NCBI RefSeq assembly: GCF_020536995.1
Contig: NC_068366.1
Location: 33,448,611-33,512,610 of the forward strand
Length of the DNA stretch: 64,000 bases
Source of the DNA: Dreissena polymorpha
Lineage: Eukaryota; Mollusca; Bivalvia; Myida; Dreissenidae
Direction: 5' to 3'
A program made the translations under genes and the position numbers. Numbering within the stretch: the stretch's first letter is position 1; every line of letters begins with the position of its first letter. The notes beneath the pieces were generated by a model. The model was not told the DNA's origin. It worked only from the letters and a program-made list of their open reading frames with translations, and did no database searches. Below, piece after piece: positions 39,770-51,429 of the stretch.

Positions 39770-40588
39770 ATGCCCCCCATATGGGCTGTCAGTTGTAGTG
39801 GCAGCCATTGTGTGAATCCGTTTGCTGTCACTGTGACCTTTGACGTAGTAACCTGAAAATCAATAGGGGTCATCTGCCAGTCATGATCAATGTACCTATG
39901 AAGTTTCATGATCCTAGGCCTAATTATTCTTGAGTAAACATCAGGAAACCATTTTACTGTTTCGAGTCACTGTGACCTTGACCTTTGACCTAGTGACCTG
40001 AAAATTAATAGGGGTCATCTGCCAGTCATGATCAATGAACCTATGAATTTTTATTATCCTAGGCATAAGCATTCTTGAGTTATCATCCGGAAACCATTTT
40101 ACTGGTTCGAGTCACCGTGACCTTGACCTTAAACCTAGTGACCTGAAAATCAATAGGGGTCATCTTCCAGTCATGATCAATGTACCTATGAAGTTTCATG
40201 ATCCTAGGCGTATGCGTTCTTGAGTTATCATCCGGAAACCATTTTACTGGTTCGAGTCACCGTGACCTTTGACCTAGTGACCTGAAAATCAATAGGGGTC
40301 ATCTGCAAGTCATGATCAATGTACCTATGAAGTTTCATGATCCTAGGTGTAAGTGTTCTTGAGTTATCATCGGGAAACCATTTTACTGGTTCGAGTCACC
40401 CTGACCTTGACCTTTGACCTGGTGACCTGAAAATCAACAGGGGTCATCTGCGAGTCATGATCAATGTACCTATGAAGTTTAATGATCCTAGGCGTAAGCG
40501 TTCTTGAGTTATCATCCGCAAACCATCTGGTTGACAGACCGACATGAGCAAAACAATATACCCCCTCTTCTTCGAAGTGGGGCATAAA
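39770..40588 (-). repeat. R2 repeat, five internal tandem units
   Basis: Units of about 139-147 bp, each with GTGACCTGAAAATCAATAGG, GGTCATCTGCCAGTCATGAT, GAAGTTTCATGATCCTAGGC and TGACCTTGACC. It ends with GACCGACATGAGCAAAACAA, TATACCCCCTCTTCTTCGAA and GGGGCATAAA, the inverted complement of the R2 head seen at 30970. Confidence 0.85.
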
Positions 40589-40604
40589 AATATTAATAAG
40601 TTTA

Positions 40605-40895
40605 TTTTTAGCTCAGCAGTTTTCAGAGAAAACCCGAGGTATTGTCATAGACAGCTCCTACGCCATCTGTGTCGTGCTAAATCCTTGACATTGGCTCTAA
40701 AATCAAAGTGCTTCCACCTTCAACATTGAACCTTAAAAATAGCTGCACCTTGACGAGTTCTACATGCCACACCCATTTTTAGGTCACTAGGTCAAAGGTC
40801 ACAGTGACCTCTAATATTCTTCTGACAAGCTTTCATTTATTCAAAACTGCACCCGCAGCCGAGTGTTGCCACCCGCTATGCAATGCTCTTGTTTA
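40605..40895 (-). repeat. R3 dispersed repeat
   Basis: AGCTCAGCAGTTTTCAGAGA, then GACAGCTCCTACGCCATCTG, GTGCTTCCACCTTCAACATT, AGGTCACTAGGTCAAAGGTC and CTGCACCCGCAGCCGAGTG. It is the inverted relative of 60061-60370. Following DNA to 41880 is AT-rich with nothing recognised apart from a short (TA)n at about 41200. Confidence 0.8.
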
Positions 40896-41884
40896 AATAT
40901 AACATATACGATATAATGAAATCAAGTACTGACCATATTAAGTTGTTCATGTGATTGTTTCAAATAATATGCAATTCACTTAAAGGAAGCTTACAATCAA
41001 GTCTCAATAGTATCGTGTTTAACTGATACAGTACACATGTTTCCACAACAGATTCATGATGATATGTAAGATGGTTTAGGAAATAAAAGTACAAAAGTCA
41101 CAAAGAACAGAGCAGAACAAAAAGTTTATTCAGAATTATGCCTATGTTAATCGTTTTACAATTTTAAATAAAAGAACGTCGCTCTTGCAATACATAATAT
41201 ATATATATAGTGTTAACTCCACGAAATTTCGAAACAAAATAAGAACAGAAAACAATAACAATTTGGAGTAGGAAAAACATACTTTAAGGGCAGTGAGGAT
41301 GAAATATCAGTTTTCATTTACTTCTGTTTATATACATATGCCATTTTGATAAAAAAAATCCAATTATTTAAACAATATCAAAGACTAACGGAACATACAC
41401 AGACTAATTTCAAAGGATGTACAAAGAACAAATAATTTTCATTAAGAATGATTTCTGATTAAATTTCATATAGTCAAGGCTTCCTTTGCATATTTACATA
41501 CATTCATTTCAAATGTACATGTTCATGTCATGCATGTCAATAAACTAGTCTATGGATCATAACAGGTGGATTCATGAAATACATACATTAATGAATTTTC
41601 TCGTTGTAAACAACAGCATGAATTAACATAAATGAAATGGAATTGATCATATATGTCCTGTTTATTACAACAAAGGCAATAACTTTCTTTAAGAGGGATA
41701 AAACGTTACCTGTTAAATGTTCAGATGTTTTAAGTTGAGAAGTTGATGTATTCGAGTCCAGCAATTCATGAATACAGAATTATATTAAAGCCTGCAAGTT
41801 TTGCTTTTGGTTTTAATAACAAGGCACAGATTAATCAAATTTGCTATTATTAATTTGCTATCATCACTTTGCTTATTGATTTGA

Positions 41885-42833
41885 AAAAACAAGATGCGTT
41901 TGTGAAACACAATGTCCCCCTATATGATGTTTGACCTTGAAGGATGACCTTGACCTTGTGAAGGATGACCTTGACCTTTCACCACTCAAAATGTGCAGCT
42001 CCATGAGATACACATGCATGCCAAATATCAAGTTGCTATCTTCAATATTGCAAAAGAATTCATAAAATAAGCGATTTGGGCCACATATATTTGACCTCTG
42101 ACCTTGAAGGATGACCTTGACCTTTCACCACTCAAAATGTGCAGCTCCATGAGATGCACATGCATGCCAAATATTAAGTTGCTATCTTCAATATTGCAAA
42201 AGTATTTATAAAATAAGCGATTTGGGCCACATATATTTGACCTCTGACCTTGAAGGATGACCTTGACCTTTCACCACTCAAAATGTGCAGCTCCATGAGA
42301 TACACATGCATGCCAAATATCAAGTTGCTATCTTCAATATTGCAAATGTATTCATAAAATGAGCGATTTTGGCCACATATATTTGACCTCTGACCTTGAA
42401 AGATGACCTTTACCTTGACCTTTCACCACTCAAAATGTGCAGCTTTATAAGATACATATGCATGCCAAATATGAAGTTGCTATCTTCAATATAGCAAAAG
42501 TTATTGCAAAATGTTAAAGTTGGCGAACAGACCGACAGACCAACAGACAGACAGGGCAAAAACAATATGTCCCCCACTACTATAGCGATTTTGGCCACAT
42601 ATATTTGACCTCTGACCTTGAAGGATGACCTTTACCTTGACCTTTCACCACTCAAAATGTGCAGCTTTATAAGATACATATGCATGCCAAATATGAAGTT
42701 GCTATCTTCAATATAGCAAAAGTTATTGCAAAATGTTAAAGTTGGCGAACAGACCGACAGACCAACAGACAGACAGGGCAAAAACAATATGTCCCCCACT
42801 ACTATAGTGGGGGACATAAAAACATCCGAAATT
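41885..42833 (-). repeat. R1 repeat, expanded inverted copy
   Basis: Four to five units of TTTGACCTCTGACCTTGAAG, GGATGACCTTGACCTTTCAC, CACTCAAAATGTGCAGCTCC and GCATGCCAAATATCAAGTTG. The last 222 bp (about 42364-42586 and 42586-42808) are an essentially exact tandem duplicate including ATGTCCCCCACTACTATAG, so very recent. Confidence 0.85.
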
Positions 42834-43424
42834 AATAGTTTTTTTATAGCGTCCTTTACATTTGAATGAGTCGGAATGACACAGGCTAATAAGGCTATTG
42901 ACAGGTAGACGTCATTTTTGACATGTTTAGAACTTTGAGCTTTTATAGGCTAAAAACATTATTTTGAATGACTTACATTACAATCGTGACGGTAAGAAAA
43001 CATATGCAAATTTATGTTCAGTTCTTAAGGTTTGTTGATATGTTTGTTGTAATTTGTTTTATCTGCTAATGCAAACTATTACAGTAACAGTATACAATTA
43101 AATGTCCAAAATGCAATGATTAATGTATTTCCGATGAGAAATATAATTTTTTCCCGCTGCGTAATTAAAGTAAGCTTACTTTAGATACATGATAGGCCGA
43201 CAATTTACATGTATATAAATTGACAAATATCAAACGCGCTTTAACTAAAGAGCAAAGTGAAACAACAAAATATGTAACATTTTAACAGAATCAATAGTAC
43301 CGGTATACCGCATAATGTATATCTGGAAATCTGATACATACCAGGTAAATTGCATTTAATGGGTATTAAAATAGTATTACATCCACGATATATTTAAACT
43401 TATTTAAATATATTGTACAACAAG

Positions 43425-43730
43425 AGCTGTCACCATAGGATGACTTATGCCCCCTATAAAAGCTTGACATAAGTTATGAGCTTTTTTTCGAAACCTAAAT
43501 GCAGATTTCGAAACCTAAACGCGGACCCTTAGTTCAAGGTCAAGGTCACAGGGGTCAAAATTTGTGTGCATATGGAAAGGCCTTGTCCATATACGCATGC
43601 ATGCCAAATATGAAATTGCTATCTGAAGCAACATAGAAGTTATGAGCATTTTTCGAAACCTAAACACAAAGTGTGACGGCTGGACAGTCTGATCACTATA
43701 TGCCCTCCTTCGGGGGCATAAAAATGACGT
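43425..43730 (-). repeat. R4 dispersed repeat
   Basis: ACAAGAGCTGTCACCATAGG, ATGCCCCCTATAAAAGCTTG, CATGCATGCCAAATATGAAA, ending TATGCCCTCCTTCGGGGGCA. Same general architecture as R1 and R2 (terminal GCCCCC hairpin, GGTCAAGGTCA core). Confidence 0.7.
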
Positions 43731-43929
43731 TATTTTTTAATGTTTTAAAACAAATGTTAAGTAATTGTAAATTTACAATACATCAGCTGTTTCAAATTCT
43801 GGTGGGATAAAAAAGAATAACAAAACCATTAAATTCTAATCAATCAAAACGCATACCGTATTGATTAAACATCACCATACACCACCTTTATATTTTATAT
43901 TTTAGTAGTTCATAGCATGATCACATGGA

Positions 43930-44821
43930 TCACGTCTCATTAGTCACCTCACTGATTGCCAGTGATATCTTATACAACTGAAGTTTGTGGTCGCCTTTTT
44001 CGTTGTTTGACACTGCCAGCCTTGTGCCATCCTTTGACACACATAAATTATGCTGCGAGGGTTTTTCATATCCACTGGGTAGGTACCAAGTAAGTCCCCA
44101 TCAACACTCCGGTGCACGATGGAATTCTTATTCTCACTACACACCAGCACTGTGTCACCAGGCATTACACAGCAACCATGAGGTTCCTGTATGTTCTCAT
44201 GAGTGACTGCTCTAGACGTGCCCTTCAAGGTGTCGTACATGTAAACTGTATGAGCGAACCTGTCAGTCAGTACTAACGTGTTCTTAGACTGGACATACGT
44301 GCACATACTCTCATTAATTTTGTACGTCTTCATAGGAAACATCAGGAAGTGATCAAAGTCAGACTCAACCCCGTCCACTGAAATATTTCTAGCAGGACGG
44401 GGATCATCAAACGCACTCGCGACCATGTAAGATGGAGACATGCAACATATAGCCTCAAACTTTGATGATGTTTTGAACTCCCTCGTCAGTCTGATGGTAT
44501 TGTCTGCACTCACGGACAGGAGACATACTACTTAATCACCATCACATGTTACATACAGAACATTATGAGATACACATACTACGCCAAGCGGGTGATACTT
44601 GAACCTGTGCTGTGTTCCAAGTCTCTGTAGTCGCTCATTCAGTATGATACATTTGTCGTTCATTTTATCCACCGCTACCAGTCTCCCGTCAGGAAGGAAG
44701 TCCAGTCCACTGAGGCCAGGCTCCTTCTCGTCATCTCCAGTCTTGCTTAGAGCCAAGGACACGAGCAGCTTCAGTGCGACTGGCCTTGGTTGAGATGATA
44801 AGCTAATGGGACTGGTTTCCA
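43930..44821 (-). pseudogene. TRIM-like exon 2: beta-propeller-like C-terminal domain
   Basis: Acceptor TTATTTCAG. Contains LSGLDFLPDGRLVAVDKMND, KYHPLGVVCVSHNVLYVTCD, then after a stop codon ADNTIRLTREFKTSSKFEAI, TLVLTDRFAHTVYMYDT and PHGCCVMPGDTVLVCSENKN. The repeated pattern of a hydrophobic strand plus D/N turn resembles NHL or WD-type propeller blades. It has one in-frame stop and one late frameshift, while the rest stays open, so inactivation looks recent. Confidence 0.7.
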
Positions 44822-44944
44822 CTGAAATAATAATTTATAATAATATGAATTTTAATCGGCATAAATTGAGAGCAAAATTATTGCAACTGAGAGGGTATTT
44901 TAACGCTCTGTCAACAATACACGTATTTTCCAAATCATTATCAA

Positions 44945-44990
44945 TCATAATCATCATCATTATCATCATCATCATCATCATCATCATCAA
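44945..44990. repeat. (ATC)n microsatellite
   Basis: About 15 ATC/CAT triplets in the intron of the TRIM-like gene. Confidence 0.95.
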
Positions 44991-45248
44991 ATTTTCCAAC
45001 GACCCACGTAAATTAATCAAGCTTAATCAAAGGGCTGAATTGACATTTCATTTGTATTAATTGCCAGTGCTGAATTGCTTTGTGATAAACAGAAATACAA
45101 ATAAAAATTTACTGAAACTGATGTAAAATTTTGAATACATGCACAGTCCACATGCAAATTGAACTATATCATGTATATATGACTTCCTATCTACATAATA
45201 TTTATTAAAATGTTAATGATCATGTTTCGTGGTTACAAAGAAAACTTT

Positions 45249-45619
45249 TTATTCACCCCCGGAAACCCTATATGCCGTCAGAAGTTGGATGTGCTAGGAG
45301 AAGTTGCCGATAGATTTCGATGAATTTCGGTAGGGTAAGTAAATCCTGTTCTATAATTGTTTAAAGGCATTTTTGAATTAAAATATATTTTGGTGTATGC
45401 AAAGGAGGTATTACCATGTATGTTAGAAAAATCCTGGTTATTAATATTCGGGATTTATTGAAATATGGCTATTTAAAGTCAATGATGCAGGGATTTGTCA
45501 CATATTTTGCACTTGATTCACAAATTTCTTTAAATTTTCATCGAAATCTATCGACAACTTCTCCTAGCACATCCAACTTCTCACAGCATACCGAGTTTCC
45601 GGGGGTGTTATTCATTTTT
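45249..45619. mobile_element. MITE with ~75-bp terminal inverted repeats
   Basis: Left arm ATTCACCCCCGGAAACCC, GAAGTTGGATGTGCTAGGAG, AAGTTGCCGATAGATTTCGA; the right arm is its inverted complement (CTCCTAGCACATCCAACTTC, GGGGGTGTTATTCAT). The middle ~200 bp has no coding capacity. The arms match at roughly 85%, so it is fairly young. Confidence 0.9.
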
Positions 45620-45861
45620 GTAATATTGGATAAGGTAAAACAATTGTGTTCTTTGTTTCCACAATCATTGCCAACAATAGGGTAGGACAGGTAGATTGAC
45701 CTGCCTTTTTTCTTCTGATAAAGCATTATTAACCTTTCATCATGAAACACAATTTATCCAAACTTCATTAAGTAAGTTCAATTTTTTCTTCGTATGTAAG
45801 TTACTTAACCAAATGTGATCGAATTAAGCACTTCAATCGAAATTCCGAAAACTCAACCAGA

Positions 45862-47700
45862 ACAAGAGGGCCAAGATGGCCCTAGTTCGCTCACCTGAGA
45901 GGAGTCGGTTCATTCAATCTTTACCAAATGTCAAACTTTACCTAGATATTGACCAGACGAACATCCTGGTCAAGTTTCATCATTATTGATCCAAAACTCT
46001 GGCGCAGTGTTTTTATTTTTGTAAGATTTGACCTGGTTACCTATATTTTGAGTTGACCGCCCTTACCAAACATCAAACTTTGCTTACAAAAATAAATATG
46101 ACCAAGATTCATAAAATCTGAAAATTGTGACCTCTAGAGTGTTTACAAGGATTTTGTATAATATAATGAAAATTTGGACAATCTAAGGGCAATAATTATG
46201 GCATTTATTATGTGATTTTGCTCATTATCAAACTTGACTGAGATCTTTCAGCAACTTTGATAAAGAATGCGTGAGAAATGTGAATGCTAGAGTGTTTACA
46301 AACATGGACAGCGGACAAAGACCAATCCTAAAACCTCATCTGAGCAATCAGGTGAGTTAAAAAGTGTGTTTAACCGATCTGAGCCATTTTTCAAATTGTC
46401 CAAGAAATCAATAAAACCAATGTATTGACTAAGTTTCACGATGATTAGGCAAAAAATGTGACTTCTATAGTGTTCGATCACAAGGTTTCTCTCTAGTCAC
46501 ATATTAAGGAAAACTGCCCCACCCCCCCTGGCTGCCATTTTTTTAGCGATCTAGACCATTTGCGAACTCATCTGAGATATATATAAAACCAATCTTTTCA
46601 CCAAGTTTCATGATGATTGGGCAAATAATGTGACTTATAGAGTGTTCACAAGCTTTTTTTACTATATAAATATAAGAAAACTGCCTCCCCCGGCAGCCAT
46701 GTTATTCAACTGACCGCAACCATTTTCAAACTCAACTCTTGTATCAAGGAAACAAATGTTCTGACCAAATTTCATGAAAATTGGGCCAAAAATGTGACTT
46801 CTAGAGTGTTCACATGTTTTCACTATATACATATAGAGAAAAATGCCCCGCCCACTGGCGTCCATGTTTTTTCCACCGATCTGGACCATTTTCAATCTCG
46901 TCCGAGATATCAATAAAACCAATGTTTTGACCAACTTTCATGATGATTGGGCAAAAATTGTGACTTCTAGAATGTTTACAAGGTTTCTCTTTAGCCAAAT
47001 AAGGAAAACTGCCCCGCCCACTGGCGGTCATGTTTTTCAATGGACCGGAACCACTTTTGAACTCAACCAACATATCATTAAGGCAAACGTTTTGACCAAA
47101 TTTCATAAAAATTGGGCCAAAAATGTGACTTCTAGAGTGTTCACATGTTTTCACTATATACATATAGAGAAAAATGCCCCGTCCACTGGCGTCCATGTTT
47201 TTTCCACCGATCTGGACCATTTTCAAACTCGTCCGAGATATCAATAAAACCAATGTTTTGACCAACTTTCATGATGATTGGGCAAAAATTGTGACTTCTA
47301 GAGTGTTTACAAGGTTTCTCTATAGCCAAATAAGGAAAACTGCCCCGCCCACTGGCGGCCATGTTTTCAACGGACCGGAACCACTTTTGAACTCAACCAA
47401 CATATTATTAAGGCAAAAATTTTGACAAAGTTACATGAAGATTGGGCATGAAATGTGACTTCTACAGTGTTTACAAGGTTTTTCTTTTTTTTGACCTAGT
47501 GACCTAGTTTTTGTCCCAGCATGACCCAGTTTCGGAACTCGATCGAGATATCATAGGAACAATTCTTCTGACCAAGTTTCATGAAGATCGGACAATCAAT
47601 GTGGCCTCTAGAGTGTTTACGGACAAATGTGGACGGATGGACGGACTACGGACAAAGACCAGTCACAAAAGCTCACCTGAGAAATCAGGTGAGCGAAAAA
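45862..47700 (-). repeat. GCTCACCTGAG family, long composite copy
   Basis: Bounded by AGAGGGCCAAGATGGCCCTA, GTTCGCTCACCTGAG on the left and AGCTCACCTGAGAAATCAGG, TGAGCG on the right. The inside has at least eight units of about 150-180 bp, with ATCATGATGATTGGGCAAA-like, GTGACTTCTAGAGTGTTCAC and TGGCGGCCATGTTTT motifs. Two units (about 46810-46935 and 47130-47265) are nearly identical. All ORFs here are repeat shadows on both strands. Confidence 0.85.
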
Positions 47701-48407
47701 GTGAGGGTTGGCAAAGCAAACAAAATAGGTTCGGTCGGGTGAACAACTTTTGTTGATGAAAAATGTATGTTGTAAATTTTAGATATCCGAGCATTTGATG
47801 ACAAATTGTACACCCTCAATCTTAAGTTAATCTCTGGTTAATCATATACAGAATACCATAAACTGCATAAAGACCTGAATAACATTAACAGAGGATTTTT
47901 CACTGCTAATTCATGTAAATGTTTCATAATAAAGTATTTCCGGAATTCAAATGTGGCTAAGGAACACACGGGCGCATGGACCCACGGGCAACGGACACTG
48001 GGCATAATAAGAGCTCAGATATGCTTGACTTGAGCATCACGTTTTTAGCTGAGATTTAACCTGCTAAGCTTCATAGTATTAGTAACGATTTATATACATC
48101 AATATTCTGCATTATTACTTAAGTATATCCAAATAATGCAAAGTGATCTTGTGACATTTGGCTTAAGTAACGTATAATACATACGTTTGCAAGAACTGTA
48201 CATATTTAGCTTTAGAATGATGGTGAAATATAACGTATTAATACCCATGTATATATACTCCTTACTGTGGGTTATTCAACAACACACCATGATAGAAAAA
48301 TATTATTTTTTAAACAACAATTTGCACCGCATACGGCTCCATATTCTCTGGTCTGCATCGACAAATACGGCGATTAAAATTAGACTGAATGTTAATTAAT
48401 TTTTCAA
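47701..48407. other. Intronic stretch, nothing recognised
   Basis: AT-rich remainder of the TRIM-like intron; no repeat family, RNA gene or exon could be supported. Confidence 0.5.
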
Positions 48408-48415
48408 TTAATTAC

Positions 48416-49309
48416 CTGACCTGTTGCCATCATAATTGAGTTGTATGAAATTGCTTCCCAACTCAAGGAATGAAGTCAGCTCTTTTGAAAAAGACACTGC
48501 AACTGTTGATGCAACTTGAATCTTTCTTTGGTCATATGCGTTTGATTCCATTGTTTTACGTCTCTCCTTGATAAGTTCCGAATAAATATATTGTTGACTG
48601 GGTGTTCTGCGTTCTAAAATGATACAACACATTGACAAGATTTTACTTATTTCGTCCTTAACTTTGGACGAGTCATCACATGTATTCCTCATTGGCATAG
48701 TTTCTGCAGTTTTAAATTCATTTGCCTCAGAAATTAATTTCTGCTTTGCATCTTCAAATAGTTTTATGATACGATCTCTCATTTTATCCACTTCTGAAGC
48801 TATCTTTGCAATGGACCATTTAAACCAGTTTCCGACTGCTCACAATCCGCTTTAATAGCATCAGCCTCGGATTGCAATTCTACAAACGATTGTTTTAATG
48901 CTTTAAGCTCGGGTCGTGTTTGTCCGGATAATTTGGCTATTTCATCCACCTGGTCACATTTCCTGTGAATGAGAACGCATGAACTGCAACACAGCTTAGA
49001 ATGATCCTGGCAGAAAAACTCCATTTCTCGCTCATGCTCGTGACACTTGTCCATTCCATTCATGTCGATTATTTCAGGCGCATATTTATTGTCCTGTAAA
49101 TTGACAATGTTATGCTGACCTGGTTTATAGACGGTATGTGGATTTTTGCACGCATCACACAGATATTCATCACAATCTTTGCAGAAAACCGTAGCAGTTT
49201 TTGATATGTTGGTTTTCAAACAAGGCTCACATGATTGTGTCACAGTACTTCCGCCAATAAAATCGCCTGCATTGTCTTTGTTTGAATCCCGAAATGTTCT
49301 AGAAGCCAT
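48416..49309 (-). pseudogene. TRIM-like exon 1: two B-boxes and coiled coil
   Basis: ATG at 49309 in good context (TCACAATGG). B-box 1: CEPCLKTN to CKDCDEYLCDACKNPH. B-box 2: CHEHEREMEFFCQDHSKLCC then SSCVLIHRKC. Next comes a coiled coil (LKALKQSFVELQSEADAIKA) that, after the frameshift near 48827, continues as KIASEVDKMRDRIIKLFEDA and KQKLISEANEFK. It ends SNFIQLNYDGNRS at donor CAG/GTAATT. Confidence 0.8.
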
Positions 49310-49319
49310 TGTGAACTTA

Positions 49320-50205
49320 CGTTTAAACCGTTTTCTACTTTTGATTTAAAAACCAATGTTTGCACGTTGAATTAATATGTAAAGTTTTACTTCAAACTTT
49401 ATTCAAATGAAGACGTCGATTGTAGAAGATAATAAAAAGCTGTAAAAAATACAAAGACTAGAATTACTCACATGTAAACAAAGACAATTGTCACTATCAA
49501 ATGCACAACAGAACATTACCAGAAAATAGAATCAAAGCGCTGAAGGCACTGAAGTTCCTTTCTATTGCATAATCTTAGACGCAACCCAGTTTTCAAAATT
49601 ATGTTATAGCTTTTTATATCGCAAGTTTGAAATGAACACAACCCATTCAAATTTATAAAGAGTGTGTCTTAAAGCACAGGTCGAGATGTGTGTGCACTGT
49701 ATATCTTCATATTTATTTTATAGTAATGTAGAGATAAGAGAGACAAAATAACAACAGTATGTCTCTTTTTTTCGCAATTGGTTGCTGCATTGGCAATCAT
49801 CTTTAAAATTTTGGTTGCCTTGCTATAGAATAACAAGTATCGAATCATGTTCATGTTGTGTTATGTGTATCTAATACTTTATTTATTTTCTTTAAATTAT
49901 TGACCAATAATTTTTCGGACATGACAGACTTTTAATGTATCATGTCTTGTTGTGAGCCTGAATTGAATAATTTCCTAGGCCTAATTGATCCACAGTCCCC
50001 AATTTATATTCTTTGTTTAATTGGATTGAGTTGTTCAAGCTTTGAAAAGGTTCCCAGCTTTTTAGCCCAACTGTAACCAACTTTTGATATTTAGTTTCCT
50101 GGGCTTAAATCTATTTGCCCCAGGCTAACAGGCAACCACTAAACATGTAAGTTATTCATGATGTAAATTCTGACAGTGTATTGAACTCATTCAATTTGCA
50201 AGTCT
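49320..50205. other. Intergenic stretch, nothing recognised
   Basis: Upstream of the TRIM-like ATG. AT-rich; no clear promoter element, repeat or ORF could be supported. Confidence 0.5.
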
Positions 50206-50210
50206 GAAGA

Positions 50211-50546
50211 CATAAAGTCCAGGACCTTTTCACTTTTTGGTAAATTGACAAAATTAAACTATGTAATAATTTGGAGAGTTCTGTTGTTGTCGTTATATTT
50301 TTCATACTACGAGGATTGCTTATATAAGTATAAAATACGTCTCTCATTGTATGAGCACGGATGGCCGAGTAGTCTAAACGTTAGACTTTTGCTCCAGGGG
50401 TCAGTGGTTCGAGCCCAGTTGAGGGTAACTTTTCTTGTTTCTTTAATTCTAATCAGTATTTTTTTAATGGAGCTTTTAATATCCAATGTTTACATTTATT
50501 AATATTAAGCATTTAATGACAAACTGTGAAAAGGTCCCTTTAAGTG
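50211..50546 (+). mobile_element. Inverted-repeat-bounded element with tRNA-like core
   Basis: Outer arms AAAGTCCAGGACCTTTTCAC and GTGAAAAGGTCCCTTTAAGT are inverted complements. Inside, at about 50354-50428, GGATGGCCGAGTAGTCTAAA (A box of the tRNA-Leu/Ser type) and GTGGTTCGAGCCC (B box) are spaced as in a tRNA. This is a tRNA-headed SINE-like element, not a working tRNA: the acceptor stem ends do not pair. Confidence 0.7.
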
Positions 50547-50715
50547 GTTTTGTAAAAAATGCCACAAGGTTAAAATTAAGAACTCATTGGTTGTTTATTT
50601 GATTTAAAAGTGATTTGCCTTGTCGGCGAAGTGTTACTTTGAAGTTATAATCACTTTTATCCTTTTTTTCAAATCATTAATAGAAAAGATAATTTAAGCA
50701 TCATTTTGGAAAACA

Positions 50716-50910
50716 TTACAACAGGGCTTAATGCATGTGCATTAATTGTCATACCAGTAACAGAGAATTTCTTTAAATGAAAAACACCATAAAATCAGAA
50801 AGTGTCCTTCTTGATTAGCTTGTGTGCATTGCACAGGCTAATCAGTGTGCAAAGGCTAATCTTGGACACAACTCACTTGACATGCATTAAGTCACGTTTT
50901 CCCTGAAAGC
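50716..50910. repeat. Fold-back MITE F1
   Basis: ACAGGGCTTAATGCATGTGC to CATGCATTAAGTCACGTTTT; centre rearranged. No further feature seen in 50911-51425. Confidence 0.75.
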
Positions 50911-51429
50911 AGCAAATATGTACATGTACAGATTTCAATGACAAACTAGCCGATGTCGTCCAACAAGCTGTTAAACACGTGTTACTCCTATAAATATGAG
51001 GTCGATTTACATCGAAGCGGGGTAGCTTACGTCTAATTATTTGGACTAAACACGTGTATATTAATTACATAGTAATACACACACACCTGTCTGCAGTGTA
51101 CCAGTGGTTAAGTATAAAACAAATAACAAATATAAACAAGACAGATTATTGTTCCTAGCGTAGCTATTAAAGGTGTTTATCGTTCCTAGCGTAGCTAAAA
51201 GCAGACTGACTTGAAACGAACACTCATAACCTTAGTCCTTCGCAAGCGAAGAACTAATAACTAATTGGATTATTGTTCTTGTGTTCAATGAATTACTCGA
51301 TGAAAGAAAGTTAGCTTTCTTTCATCTAAATAAAACAATAAAACATTAGGCTGTCCGTTACTGAAGTATACATACCATTATCATGGGTTGATAATAGAAT
51401 GTTCTCAACCAACATCATCAGCATGGATG

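Larger units (their letters stand above)
43930..49309 (-). pseudogene. Two-exon B-box (TRIM-like) gene with three frame breaks
   Basis: TRIM-like proteins pair B-box zinc fingers and a coiled coil with a C-terminal recognition domain; many act as ubiquitin ligases or adaptors, and bivalves have large families. Here exon 1 (49309-48416) and exon 2 (44821-43930) flank a 3.6-kb intron. The junction CAG/GTAATT ... TTATTTCAG keeps phase (codon G+TG). No RING domain is present at the N terminus, common in this subgroup. Breaks: a one-base frameshift in exon 1 near 48827, a TAA at 44534-44532 in exon 2, and another frameshift near 44050. The original frame after it ends ISEVTNET and TGA at 43930. 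Three breaks argue for a pseudogene; sequencing error could explain some of them. Confidence 0.75.

Noticed and set aside
39676-40585. AGGTCA-dense stretch after CEP290 as an enhancer or the promoter of a minus-strand gene
   Set aside because: It is a tandem dispersed repeat present elsewhere in the window; nothing local supports regulation.
46810-47265. 151-codon minus-strand frame as a gene
   Set aside because: Lies wholly within the GCTCACCTGAG repeat; the same peptide recurs in each unit and at 1.7-1.9 kb.
50354-50428. Functional tRNA gene
   Set aside because: A and B boxes are good, but the acceptor stem does not pair and it lies inside a repeat.
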